The notes beneath the pieces were generated by a model, which saw only the letters and a program-made list of their open reading frames with translations, made no database searches and had not been told where the DNA came from. From NCBI GenBank assembly GCA_031404815.1, contig JANNIH010000114.1:1-64000 (forward strand): DNA of 64,000 bases, read 5' to 3'. The position numbers were made by a program, and so were the translations under genes. This document shows, one piece after another, positions 48,965 through 58,118 of this stretch (the stretch's first letter is position 1; the number at the start of each line of letters is the position of its first letter). The DNA is from DASYKS01 sp031404815. Its GTDB lineage: Bacteria; Acidobacteriota; Thermoanaerobaculia; Multivoradales; UBA5704.

Positions 48965-50871
48965 GCGCCTCGACGAGATCCCCAATGAGATCCCCAATGA
49001 GATCCCCAACAACGGCCCCAATGACGGCCACCGAGCGGTTCGGCTGGGCGCTGCTCGCCGCGCTGCTCGCGGCCGTGGGCTACGGCGTCGCAACGTTCGA
49101 GCGCGCCGGCCGGCCCTCCCTGGTGGGGGATGAGGCGACCTACGCCATGCAGGCGGCATCGCTCGCGTTCGATTTCGATCTGCGCTACGAGCGTGGCGAC
49201 TACGACCGCTTCGTCCGCCAATGGGGGGGCGCGCCCGACGGTTTGATCCTCCAGAGCCGCGAATCGACCGTTCCCGCAAGACCCGGAGCGCCGCGTGCCC
49301 TCACCTATGGCAAGCCGATGGCCTACGCGCTGTTCGCCGCGCCGTTCGTGCGGCTGTCGCCGGTGCGTGGTCCGCTGTTGGCCAACGTCTTGGCGCTCGC
49401 GCTCGCCGCCTGGCTCGCGGCCCGCACACTGCGGTCGGCGGTCGGTGCGGTGGCACCTCTATGGGTTGCGGTGTTCGTGTTCGCTTCGGTGTCGTTCGCC
49501 TACGCGTTTTGGGCGCACGCCGACCTGTTCCTGTTCGCGGCGGTGGCGGCCGGCTTCGCCCTGGCCTATGGGGGGGAGTGGCAACGGCGCGATCGACCGC
49601 TGCCGGAGATCTACGAGGGGGAGGAGACACTCCCCGGCAAGCGCATCTTCTGGCGCTTCTTCGCGGTCGGCCTGTTGCTCGCGATTCCCGGCTCGTTCCG
49701 GCCCTTTTATCTCGCGCTGCTGGTGCCCGCGGCGCTCGCCGTGCCCCGTCCCAAACGGGCGGCCGGCCTCGCCGGTCTCGCGCTCGGCGTCCTCCTCTTG
49801 CTCGGCGGCGCGGGCGCCCTTCAGTGGTCGGCGGGCGGGAGCTTCTCCGGCCACGGCGGCGAGCGCCAAGGGTTCTACCCACGCACCGGCTACCCGGAGG
49901 TCGATTTTCCGGCCTCCGATTGGGACCGTTCGATCCGCAAGTGGGGCAATACCTCGTGGACTCAAAGTGGGGCGATTACGCCGAGCTTTGATCTGCGCCT
50001 CTGGGGGTGGAACGCGGTCTATCTGGCGGTCGGCCAAAACGTGGGCGTCCTCCCCTACTTTCTGCCGCTGCTGCTGCTCGGGCTATTCGCTTTCTCCGGC
50101 GAGCGCGGACGCTGGGCGATCCCGCTCAGCGTAGCGCTCGTGGCGCTCTGCTTCCTCGCGATCCGTCCGTTCAACTTCTACGGCGGGGGAGGGGCGATCG
50201 GCAATCGCTACTTCCTGCCGCTCTACCCCGCGCTCTGGTTTCTCGCGGCGCGCCCGGTGCGCGTGCGCTTCGGAATCGGCGTCGCCGTGCTCGCGACGGC
50301 GCTCTCCGCCCTGTTCCTCTTGCCGCTCTGGAGCCACCCGCGGGCGTTCCCGATTCTGGCGGACGGCCGCTACGCCCACGTCTCGGCGATCGCCCGCGAG
50401 CTGCTCCCCTACGAGACCACGCAAAGCCACATCCCTGGCGGCCAGGACCTCTCGGCGCACGGGCTCTGGCTCAAGTTCCTCGGTGGCCCTGCGGGCCAGA
50501 AGAGCGGCAAGGCCTATGTGACCGGCGACGGCACCGCCGATCTCCTGCTCGGCAGCCCGAAAGCGCTGCGCGCCATCCTGATCGAGCTCGCCCCGAACGC
50601 CCCGAGCGCGCTCGAAGTGACCGGCGGCACAGTGGGAGAAAAGATCCTCCGCCCGGACGGCGGCATCGCCTTCTTCGTCACCCTAAGCAGCCCGCGCGCC
50701 GTCCATCCCATGTGGTGGACCCCCGACCCCTGGCGCCTCTACCGCTTCGCCCTCCGCCTACCGGGAGGCAAAGGGCCGATCGCCTTCGAGATCCAGCCCG
50801 CCGAAGAAGTCGGCGGCGAAGAGCAGGAAGGCCCGATCATCATTCACCGCCACCAGCCGGGTCCTGGATAG
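48961..50871 (+). CDS. Polytopic membrane protein, GT-C-type glycosyltransferase-like
   Basis: A protein of about 636 residues with some ten transmembrane segments. The first loop holds VGDEATYAMQAASLAFDFDL, the acidic pair DE typical of GT-C enzymes that use lipid-linked sugars. Other segments are LLANVLALALAAWLAARTLR, WVAVFVFASVSFAYAFWAHA and AVLATALSALFLLPLW. A C-terminal beta-rich domain (residues about 510-636) follows. It begins in the stop of the GT4 gene (GTG 48961). The N-terminus contains a 12-bp repeat with several in-frame ATGs, so the exact start is unclear. No Walker or Rossmann motifs. Confidence 0.75.
   Translation: MSASTRSPMRSPMRSPTTAPMTATERFGWALLAALLAAVGYGVATFERAGRPSLVGDEATYAMQAASLAFDFDLRYERGDYDRFVRQWGGAPDGLILQSRESTVPARPGAPRALTYGKPMAYALFAAPFVRLSPVRGPLLANVLALALAAWLAARTLRSAVGAVAPLWVAVFVFASVSFAYAFWAHADLFLFAAVAAGFALAYGGEWQRRDRPLPEIYEGEETLPGKRIFWRFFAVGLLLAIPGSFRPFYLALLVPAALAVPRPKRAAGLAGLALGVLLLLGGAGALQWSAGGSFSGHGGERQGFYPRTGYPEVDFPASDWDRSIRKWGNTSWTQSGAITPSFDLRLWGWNAVYLAVGQNVGVLPYFLPLLLLGLFAFSGERGRWAIPLSVALVALCFLAIRPFNFYGGGGAIGNRYFLPLYPALWFLAARPVRVRFGIGVAVLATALSALFLLPLWSHPRAFPILADGRYAHVSAIARELLPYETTQSHIPGGQDLSAHGLWLKFLGGPAGQKSGKAYVTGDGTADLLLGSPKALRAILIELAPNAPSALEVTGGTVGEKILRPDGGIAFFVTLSSPRAVHPMWWTPDPWRLYRFALRLPGGKGPIAFEIQPAEEVGGEEQEGPIIIHRHQPGPG
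48975..49022 (+). repeat. 12-bp direct repeat at the start of the GT-C-like gene
   Basis: GAGATCCCCAAT occurs at 48975 and 48987, then GAGATCCCCAAC at 48999 and AACGGCCCCAAT at 49011. Each full unit carries an ATG in frame (MRSP repeats). The period is divisible by three, so copy changes would not alter frame. Confidence 0.85.
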
Positions 50872-50941
50872 GGAGCCCCACGATAGGTTGAAACCCGCTT
50901 TTTTGGGTCGTCCGCCCATCGTCCGCCCATCGCCGGGTTGA

Positions 50942-50985
50942 TTTACTCAGGCCCTTGAGTAAAATTACTCAGCGTATTGAGTAAT
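50942..50985. promoter_or_regulatory. Twin 22-bp palindromes TTACTCA-N6-TGAGTAA before the DUF4143 ATPase
   Basis: Two adjacent palindromes occupy 50942-50963 (TTTACTCA, GGCCCT, TGAGTAAA) and 50964-50985 (ATTACTCA, GCGTAT, TGAGTAAT), with no gap. Their arms are identical apart from the outermost bases. The ATPase ATG follows 6 bp later, and no ribosome site fits between. This looks like an operator for a dimeric regulator bound twice, or a structured leader. Confidence 0.65.
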
Positions 50986-50991
50986 CCGTCG

Positions 50992-52188
50992 ATGCCCTTC
51001 GTCCGCCCACAGAGCGCCACCCTCGCTCACCGCTTAGAGGAGCCGCGCCGATTCGTGTGGGTCGTCGCCGGACCGCGCCAGGTCGGCAAGACCACCCTGG
51101 TGCTTCAAGTGACGGAAGCTTCAGGTCTGGCGACGCGCTACGCGAGCGCGGACGAGCCCTCGCTCCGCGGCTCCGCCTGGCTCGAACAGCAATGGGACGC
51201 GGCGCGCCTCGAAGCGAAGGCGGCGGGCCGGCGCGGCGCCGTGTTGGTGCTCGACGAGGTGCAAAAGCTCACCGGCTGGTCGGAGACCGTCAAGCGCCTG
51301 TGGGACGAGGATACCCGCACCGGTCTGGCGCTCCGGGTCGTCCTGCTCGGCTCCGCGCCGCTGCTACTCCGACAGGGGCTGACCGAGAGTCTGGCCGGTC
51401 GTTTCGAGGTCCTTCACCTGCCGCACTGGTCGTTCGCCGAGATGCGCGAAGCCTTCGACTGGTCGCTCGAACAATTCTTGTTCTTCGGCGGCTATCCGGG
51501 GGCGGCACCGCTCGTCGATGATCCCCGGCGTTGGGCCCGCTACGTGCTCGACTCGCTGATCGAAACGACGATCTCGCGCGATGTGCTGCTGCTCTCCCGC
51601 GTGGACAAGCCGGTGCTGCTGCGCCGACTGTTCCAGCTCGGCAGCAGCTATTCCGGGCAGATCTTGTCGTACACGAAGATGTTGGGCCAGCTGGCGGACG
51701 CGGGCAACACCACGACCCTGGCGCATTATCTCGACCTGCTGGCCGCCGCCGGAATGCTCGTCGGGCTGCCGAAGTTCGCGGGCGAGGTCGTGCGCCAGCG
51801 CGGTTCGAGCCCGAAACTGCAGATCCTGAACACGGCGTTGATGACCGCGCCGTCCGGCCTTTCGCCCCAGCAGGCGCAAGCCGACCGAGAATACTGGGGC
51901 CGGCTGGTCGAATCGGCCGTAGGGGCTCATCTGGCGAATGCCGCGGCAGCCGGCGAATGCGAGCTGTTCTATTGGCGAGACCGCGACCGGGAAGTGGACT
52001 TCGTCGTCCGGCGGGGCCGTTCGCTCACCGCAATCGAGGTGAAGAGCGGCAAGGACCGCGACGGCCGCTCCGATCTCAACGCCTTCGCCACGGCGTTCCA
52101 CTCCACCCGCTCCCTCCTGGTCGGAGCGGACGGCATCGCGCTCGAAGAATTCCTCGCGCGGCCGGTGGAGCATTGGATCGAGGGGTGA
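50992..52188 (+). CDS. AAA_14 ATPase with C-terminal DUF4143 domain
   Basis: A 398-residue protein. Walker A is WVVAGPRQVGKTTLVLQVTE, Walker B is AVLVLDEVQKLTGWSETVKR. The C-terminal DUF4143 part (residues about 200-395) ends in CELFYWRDRDREVDFVVRRG and LTAIEVKSGKDRDG, a PD-(D/E)xK-like pattern. Such proteins are abundant in prokaryotes, carried singly, and their function is unsettled. The ATG at 50992 is preferred; a TTG at 50977 lies inside the palindromes. The gene stands alone between operons, suggesting an independent cassette. Confidence 0.9.
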   Translation: MPFVRPQSATLAHRLEEPRRFVWVVAGPRQVGKTTLVLQVTEASGLATRYASADEPSLRGSAWLEQQWDAARLEAKAAGRRGAVLVLDEVQKLTGWSETVKRLWDEDTRTGLALRVVLLGSAPLLLRQGLTESLAGRFEVLHLPHWSFAEMREAFDWSLEQFLFFGGYPGAAPLVDDPRRWARYVLDSLIETTISRDVLLLSRVDKPVLLRRLFQLGSSYSGQILSYTKMLGQLADAGNTTTLAHYLDLLAAAGMLVGLPKFAGEVVRQRGSSPKLQILNTALMTAPSGLSPQQAQADREYWGRLVESAVGAHLANAAAAGECELFYWRDRDREVDFVVRRGRSLTAIEVKSGKDRDGRSDLNAFATAFHSTRSLLVGADGIALEEFLARPVEHWIEG

Positions 52189-52210
52189 CCCGGGTTTTCT
52201 CTCTCCCACC

Positions 52211-53909
52211 CTATTCCGTCCGCAACACCTCCATCGGATCGGCCGCCGCCGCCCGCCGCGCGGGGAGATAGCTCGCGAGCAGTGCGACGGCAGTGAGAAC
52301 CGCGGAGACCGCGAGATAGGTTGCGGCATCCGTGGCGCTCACTCCGAAGAGGAACGGTTTCATCAGCCAGGTGGCGGCGAGAGCGAGCGCGATGCCGATC
52401 GAAAGGCCGATCGCGACGAAGCGGGCGCTCTCTTTGAGGACCATCTGTACGACGTTGCCGGCCGTCGCCCCGAGCGCCATGCGTACGCCGATCTCGCGCC
52501 CGCGCTGGTTCATCGAGTAGGCGATCACGCCGTAGAGCCCGACCGCGGCGAGCAACAGGCCGACCAGGCCGAGAAGACCGGTGACCAGGGCGGCCACCCG
52601 TTGCGGCAGGAGGGCCAAACTCGTGATCACCGAGAGGGGAGTCACCTCCGCCCGTGGCAGACCGGGATCGAGCGCCCGCACTTCGTTGCGGATCATCGCC
52701 GCCACCCCCGCCGGATCGCCCTTCGACCGGACCATCAGGTTCAGCTCGGGGCTGAAGCTTTGCGCTACGGGCAAGAAGAGGAACGGCTCAACACTCTCGG
52801 AAAGAGACGCCACCTTCGCATCGCGGGCGACCCCGACGATGGTGAGGGGGGTCCTTGCCGCGATGGATCGTGCGGCCCAGCGCGCCGCCGCCGGGAAAGA
52901 AGCGGCGAGCCAGGGTTTCGTTCACGATCACCACGCCGGCCGCCTTCGGCCCGTCGGTCGCCGCGAAACCTCGCCCGGAGAGGAGGGGCATGTGGAGGGC
53001 CGCGAAATAATCGACATCGACCTCGGCAAACAGCATCACCTCGGCTCCATCACCCTCCACGCCCGGACCCGCCGCGGCGCCATCGACGCGAAACTCGTCG
53101 CCGGTCCGGTTGCCGGAAAGGGGGAGAACCCGCGCATACGAAACCGCCTCGACCCCGGGCCGGCCGGCCAGGCGCGTCCTCAAGTCGGCATAGAACTGCC
53201 GGGCGCGTTCTTCACCATAGCCATAGGTCCGGGTGTCGAAGGACGCCGTTGCCACCTGCGCGGCATCGAATCCCGGATCGACCCTTTGCCCACGATCGAG
53301 CGCCCGCAAGAAGAGCCCGGCGGCGACCAGCAGCAGCAGCGAGAGCGAGATCTGGCCGATCACCAGCGCATTGCGCGTCCGGGAACGTTTCCTCCCGGCC
53401 CCCGGTGCTTCCGCGCGGAGGGGAGACGCGAGCGTCCGGTGGATCTCGACCAAGCGGTCGGGCGCCCCCGCCCCCGGCAGCGGCCGGAAGGCCAGGCCGT
53501 TGGCGGCGCTGAAGATCGTCGTCACGGCGCCGATCCCGAGCGCCACCACCAGTCCCGCGACCAGGGTGAACATGGGAGCCTGCCGAAGCAGGCGGAGCGC
53601 GTAGCGCAGCTCCAGAAGGAAAACGTTCATGGCAGAGTCTCCGGGCCGTGAGGCAAGGCGAGCCACCGGAGCGCAAACAGGCGCCCGGAGCGCGGTCCAA
53701 CGTTCGAGGAATGCCGAGGTGAAGAGATCGGGGAGCGCGCGCAACCAGAGCCGGGCGACGCCGAACCGCCGCCCGCGGACCGCATGGATTTGATCGCGGA
53801 AGAACTCTAGGAGGTCGGGCCCCGCCTGGCGGCGGAAAGCGGCCGGGTAGAGCCGCAGGAGGAACCCATAGATCCGCTCGGACCAGGAGCGTACGAAAGC
53901 GGGTCTCAT
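52211..53909 (-). pseudogene. ADOP-type (MacB/FtsX-like) permease, frameshifted and internally deleted
   Basis: The N-terminal ADOP domain (RIYGFLLRLYPAAFRRQAGP) and first MacB-type helix region (MNVFLLELRYALRLLRQAPM) are present. The sequence then jumps from LVEIHRTLASPL to RTRNALVIGQISLSLLLLVA, missing the periplasmic and FtsX part expected of an ADOP (about 800 residues). Near 52846-52851 a six-G run shifts the frame: removing one base restores KDPLTIVGVARDAKVASL, which joins the intact tail FLFLPVAQSFSPELNLMVR and LGLYGVIAYSMNQRGREIGV ending at 52211. Probably non-functional, although one G could be a sequencing error; the deletion is separate evidence of decay. Co-directional with padR, sharing an ATGA overlap. 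Confidence 0.8.
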
Positions 53910-54262
53910 ATCGGCTCCGCCCGCCGGCCGAGAGCTTTGGCGGCAGGCGAGGCGATCAGAGCCCGAAGCCGTTTCACCTCCGCTTGCGCCGCCTGAAGTC
54001 CAAGCGGCGTGATGCGGAAATAGTTCCGTCGCTCAGTCACCTCCTCGCCGATCGGCCGCCGACCCGCCTCGCCGACCAGACCTTCGCCCTGCAACCGGCG
54101 CAGCGTGCGGTACAGGTTCCCCGCTTCGAGGCGAACGGCACCTTCGGTCCGCCGCTCGACCTCCTGGGACAGCGCATAGCCATGCCGATCCCCCTCGGCG
54201 AGCGCCGGGAGGAGAATCAGATCGACCGGCTTCAACGGCTGAAAAGGGGCTTCTGGCGGCAC
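53906..54262 (-). CDS. PadR-family transcriptional regulator
   Basis: A 118-residue winged-helix protein from GTG 54262, with GGAGCGGAGG upstream. The PadR signature is LILLPALAEGDRHGYALSQE, then EAGNLYRTLRRLQGEGLVGE and YFRITPLGLQAAQAEVKRLR. PadR genes commonly precede ADOP permeases in Acidobacteriota and probably sense a compound handled by the transporter. The stop overlaps the permease start by four bases. Because the permease is broken, this regulator may have lost its local target. Confidence 0.88.
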   Translation of the reverse strand: MPPEAPFQPLKPVDLILLPALAEGDRHGYALSQEVERRTEGAVRLEAGNLYRTLRRLQGEGLVGEAGRRPIGEEVTERRNYFRITPLGLQAAQAEVKRLRALIASPAAKALGRRAEPI

Positions 54263-54533
54263 CGGGGCCTCCGCTCCGAGTAGGGTGTAAATGACCTTAC
54301 GGAAGGGGGCGGTGGAAGGTTGCAGGGCGATCGGATTTTCTCCGTCGTGCGTGGCGTGGAAATCGGCAGGATCGCTCGACGTGCGCGCGCGCCGGCCGTG
54401 ATCTAAGATCGGGCAAGCCAAAGCCGAAGGACGCCGCCCGGGGGGAGGATTCTGAGCTCAGCTCGGTCGGCGGATGCTTACAGCCCCGAGCGGGCCTTCT
54501 GCCCGGAATCGGAACCTCGAGAGGATCGAACCC

Positions 54534-55403
54534 ATGTTGCGTCAACACCGGATGGCAAGTCATTCGAGAGCGCGTTCCTTCGCCACCTGGGCGCTCGTCG
54601 TGGGCGCGCTGCTATGGACCGTGCTGCCGCTGGCCGCTCAAGAGGTGATCGAGGGCAAAGCGATCCTCGCCCACCCGGCCGGCAAAGCGGTGGTCGAGGC
54701 GGGCAAACTGCTCAAGGCGGGCAAGCTCGCGGAGGTCAAGAAAGCGAGTGTGAAAGACGCACGCGAAGAGTGGGTGGCGCTCTCCGTGGCGGACCAGCGC
54801 GCGGAGGCCGCGGAAGCGGCGGCGAGCGCTCCCGACGCGAAAACGTTGGAGGCGGAGATTGCCAAGAGCGGCATCCTGACCAACTACGGCGACTCCGCGA
54901 TGCTGCGCACCGCGTCGGCGGATGGCAACAGCGCGATCATGGCGTTCGTGGCTCTGGACGGCGGCATCTGGCGGGTGACCGCCGGACCGAAGACGATCGA
55001 CACTACGCCGATCGTGGAGACCGCGCCGCCGCTGGAAGGGGAGGCGGTACTCGACCACGAGATCGGCAAGGCGGCGCTCGCTTTCGCCAAGGAGATCGCG
55101 GCGGGCAAGTTCGACGCCGCGAACGGGCTAAGGAGCGCCCCGGCGCGCGCCAAACGGGCCGCGATGGCGGCCAAAGAGCGCGCGGAGAGCGATCGCTACT
55201 GGCAGGACACCCTGCCCGCGCCGTCCGCCCTCGCCGATCAGATTCGTGCGGGCGGCAAACTCACGTTCGTGGGCGAAAAGGCCTACTTAAACGTCAGTCA
55301 CAACACCAAGACCGAGAACGCCGACGGCAGCACCAGCTACTCTTCGACCTCAATGTCGATTCCGTTCGATCTCGACCAAGGCACCTGGCGGGTCGGCGAC
55401 TAG
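54534..55403 (+). CDS. Exported Ala/Lys-rich protein of unknown function
   Basis: A 289-residue protein. The signal peptide is SFATWALVVGALLWTVLPLA, cleaved near AAQ-EV. The mature part contains two long amphipathic helices (GKAVVEAGKLLKAGKLAEVK; ALAFAKEIAAGKFDAANGLR) and beta segments (AIMAFVALDGGIWRVTAGPK and, at the end, STSMSIPFDLDQGTWRVGD), giving two similar helix-plus-sheet modules. This suggests an internal duplication. No catalytic motif is visible. GAGAGG lies upstream. Divergent from padR (271-bp gap). Confidence 0.65.
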   Translation: MLRQHRMASHSRARSFATWALVVGALLWTVLPLAAQEVIEGKAILAHPAGKAVVEAGKLLKAGKLAEVKKASVKDAREEWVALSVADQRAEAAEAAASAPDAKTLEAEIAKSGILTNYGDSAMLRTASADGNSAIMAFVALDGGIWRVTAGPKTIDTTPIVETAPPLEGEAVLDHEIGKAALAFAKEIAAGKFDAANGLRSAPARAKRAAMAAKERAESDRYWQDTLPAPSALADQIRAGGKLTFVGEKAYLNVSHNTKTENADGSTSYSSTSMSIPFDLDQGTWRVGD

Positions 55404-55441
55404 AGCGCTTCGGCTTCCCTGTAGGGGATCTCCCGCGATCA

Positions 55442-55480
55442 CGGGATCCTGGGACCGCCGGCGGCCTCGCCGGCGTTTTG
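55442..55480. repeat. REP-like palindromic element upstream of cas3
   Basis: GGGATCCTGGGACCGCCGGC continuing through GGCCTCGCCGGCGTTTTG. The core CGCCGGC...GCCGGCG pairs. Same element as at 57819-57857 (inverted), 57938-57976 and 24457-24556. Confidence 0.85.
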
Positions 55481-55512
55481 GGAAGTTCGCGTGGTGTATC
55501 CTCTTTTCAAGC

Positions 55513-57786
55513 ATGCCTTACTTCGCACACAGTGCCCCGGACCGGTCGGATTGGGAACCGCTCGCGCATCACCTGTCTGAGGTCGCGCGCCGGGCGGAGG
55601 CGTTTGCCGCCCCGTTCGGCGCCGGACCGGAAGCGCGGCTCGCGGGGCTGCTGCACGATCTGGGCAAGTACAGCGCGCGTTTCATCCGTCGGTTGGAAGG
55701 AACGGAGAGCGGGCTCGATCACTGGTCGATCGGCGCCCTCGCCTCTGGCGTCGTGGCGAGAACGAACGCGCAGGCGGTGGCGTTCGCGATCCACGGCCAT
55801 CACGTCGGTCTCGCCAGCCCGGACATCTTGCGGACCCTGACATCGAAAACGGGAGATCGGTCGAGCTGGACCGAGAGCGACCCGCAGAGGGCGCTCGACC
55901 TGCTGCGCGCCGAGGGCCTGGAACTGCCCGAGCTGCCGGGCTCCCTCTACGATCCCAAAGGACCGCGGGTGGCTGGAATGGTCGATGTCCGGATGCTCTT
56001 CTCCGCTCTGGTCGATGCCGATTTCCTCGCCACCGAAGAGCATTTCCAGCGTTTCGAGCCGCGCTCGTTCCCACGGCCGGCGGGCCAGGGGCTCGAGCCG
56101 GAGAAGGCGTTGGCGTTACTTCTCGCCGAGATCGAGAAGACCGCCGCGGCGAGCGAGGCGGCGGCTCCCGTCCGCGCGCTCCGGGACGATTTGCTGGCAG
56201 CCTGCTTGAGCGCGGCGGAGTGGCCGCGCGGACCGCTCACGCTCACCGCGCCGACCGGATCGGGCAAGACGCTCGCGATGCTCGCCTTCGCGCTCCGCCA
56301 CGCGCAGAAGCACAACCTGCGCCGGATCGTCTTCGCCGTGCCGTACGTCGCGATCCTCGAGCAGACCGCCCGCATCTACCGCGATCTCTTCGCCCCCGCG
56401 TTCGGCGAGGACTACGTGCTGGAGCATCACAGCCTGGCCGGGTTGGCACCCGATCCGACCGCGAACGAAGAGCCGAGCTGTGCCGAACGACGACGGCGGC
56501 TGCTGGCCGAGAACTGGGACGCGCCGATCGTGCTCACCACCAACGTCCAGATTCTCGAATCGCTGTTCGCGAACCGCCCTTCGGCCTGCCGCAAGCTCCA
56601 CCGCCTCGCCGATTCGGTCGTCCTGTTCGACGAGGCGCAGACGATCCCGCCGGGGCTCGCGGTGCCGACGCTCGCCGCGCTCTCCCGCCTCGCCGAGCGC
56701 TACGGTTCAACGGTCGTGTTCGCGACCGCGACCCAGCCGGCGTTCGATCACCTGGACGCCCAGGTGCAGGAACTCGCAGCCGAGGGCTGGAAGCCGCGCG
56801 AGATGGTGGGGGCGGATCTCGCCCTGTTCGCGCGGGTGCGCCGGACCCGCCCGGTCTGGGACCTCGACCGACCGAAGAGCTGGCCGGAGATCGCCGCCGA
56901 GATCGTGGCTTGCGAGCAGGGGCTCGCGATCGTCAACCTGAAGCGCCACGCCCGCGACCTCGCGGCGGCGGTCTCCGCCCATGCCCCCGAAGGGCTGTTC
57001 CACCTCTCGACGAATCTCTGCCCCGCGCACCGCGAGAAGGTGCTCGGGCAAGTCCGCGAACGGCTGGCGGTCGGCGCGCCCTGCCGGCTGATCGCGACAC
57101 AATGTGTCGAAGCCGGAGTGGATATCGATTTTCCCCGGGTCTGGCGCGCCTTCGGGCCGCTCGAATCGATCGCCCAGGCGGCGGGGCGCTGCAACCGCAA
57201 CGGCCGCGCGGCGGAGCTGGGGGAGGTGCGGATCTTCGATCCAGAAGACGAGCGCTTCCCGCCCGGCGCCTACCAGCAGGCCGCAGCGGCGACCCGGACC
57301 CTGATTGCGCGGCTCGGCGCGGACGCGATCGACCTCGACGATCCGGCGCTCTACCGGCGCTACTACCGGGATTTTTTCGACGGCAGCCGGATCGCGGAAG
57401 GGAACGCCAAGCTGCGCGAAGCGATCTGCGGCCACGATTTCGCTGAAGTGGCCCGGCTCTATCGCCTGATCGAGAAAGACGCGATCGAGGTGCTCGTCCC
57501 TTACGACCTCACGGCGTTCGAAGCGCTACGCGCGGAGGTGGCGGTAGCCGGCCGGCCGCTCGCGCGTTGGGTCAAGAAAGCCCGCCGCCATGCCGTGAGC
57601 CTGTACCGGCCGAAACGAGACGACGAGGTCTGGTCGGTCCTCGCCCCCCTGTCGGCCGCGCCGAAGAAAGCCCGCGAGCGCGACGACCGGCTCGAACGGG
57701 ACGAGTGGTTTGTGCTCACCGGAGCGGGGGAGTACGACCGCGAGCTGCTCGGGCTTGTGGGAGCGTCGAAAGTGTGGATCGCGTAA
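55513..57786 (+). CDS. cas3: CRISPR-associated helicase/nuclease Cas3 (type I-C)
   Basis: A 757-residue fusion of HD nuclease and SF2 helicase, which unwinds and degrades target DNA after Cascade recruitment. The HD domain has AHHLSEVARRAEAFAAPFG, LLHDLGKYSARF and AIHGHHVGLASP. The helicase has Walker A LTLTAPTGSGKTLAMLAFAL (near residue 245), DEAQ box SVVLFDEAQTIPPGLAVP (near 372), VVFATATQPAF and the motif VI region AQAAGRCNRNGRAAEL. It is separated from the other cas genes by 332 bp with two REP-like palindromes, so it is probably a separate transcription unit. Confidence 0.97.
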   Translation: MPYFAHSAPDRSDWEPLAHHLSEVARRAEAFAAPFGAGPEARLAGLLHDLGKYSARFIRRLEGTESGLDHWSIGALASGVVARTNAQAVAFAIHGHHVGLASPDILRTLTSKTGDRSSWTESDPQRALDLLRAEGLELPELPGSLYDPKGPRVAGMVDVRMLFSALVDADFLATEEHFQRFEPRSFPRPAGQGLEPEKALALLLAEIEKTAAASEAAAPVRALRDDLLAACLSAAEWPRGPLTLTAPTGSGKTLAMLAFALRHAQKHNLRRIVFAVPYVAILEQTARIYRDLFAPAFGEDYVLEHHSLAGLAPDPTANEEPSCAERRRRLLAENWDAPIVLTTNVQILESLFANRPSACRKLHRLADSVVLFDEAQTIPPGLAVPTLAALSRLAERYGSTVVFATATQPAFDHLDAQVQELAAEGWKPREMVGADLALFARVRRTRPVWDLDRPKSWPEIAAEIVACEQGLAIVNLKRHARDLAAAVSAHAPEGLFHLSTNLCPAHREKVLGQVRERLAVGAPCRLIATQCVEAGVDIDFPRVWRAFGPLESIAQAAGRCNRNGRAAELGEVRIFDPEDERFPPGAYQQAAAATRTLIARLGADAIDLDDPALYRRYYRDFFDGSRIAEGNAKLREAICGHDFAEVARLYRLIEKDAIEVLVPYDLTAFEALRAEVAVAGRPLARWVKKARRHAVSLYRPKRDDEVWSVLAPLSAAPKKARERDDRLERDEWFVLTGAGEYDRELLGLVGASKVWIA

Positions 57787-57818
57787 ACGCTTGGCCAAGG
57801 GATCTTGGACCGTTGGCG

Positions 57819-57857
57819 AAAAACGCCGGCGAGGCCGCCGGCGGTCCCAGGAAACCT
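57819..57857. repeat. REP-like palindromic element (inverted copy) after cas3
   Basis: AAAACGCCGGCGAGGCCGCC continuing GGCGGTCCCAGGAAACC, the reverse complement of the 55442 and 57938 copies. With the 57938 copy it forms an inverted pair about 80 bp apart, like a BIME. Confidence 0.85.
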
Positions 57858-57937
57858 GGATCGAACGGTTGAGCTTGGTTCGGCGGCGCCTGCGGAGTAA
57901 GGGATGACCGTCGGCGCTGGGTTTGAATTCCGGCCGC

Positions 57938-57976
57938 GGGATCCTGGGACCGCCGGCGGCCTCGCCGGCGTTTTTT
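57938..57976 (+). terminator. REP-like element with T-run, likely terminator between cas3 and cas5
   Basis: GGGATCCTGGGACCGCCGGC continues with GGCCTCGCCGGCG and TTTTTT. CGCCGGCG pairs across a short loop and the U-run fits intrinsic termination of the cas3 transcript. From 57977 to 58118 the sequence holds no gene; CAGGAGGTCC just upstream of 58119 is the cas5 ribosome site. Confidence 0.6.
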
Positions 57977-58118
57977 AGCTTCGGCGCCCCGCGCCACCGC
58001 CACGACTCGGCATCTGGGGCTAGGCCACGGCGCGCTCGAAGTGCGGCACGGGCTCCGGCAATGGTCCGCCGGTGCCCTCGTTCTCGCGTCTTTACATACG
58101 TAACCCAGGAGGTCCCCG

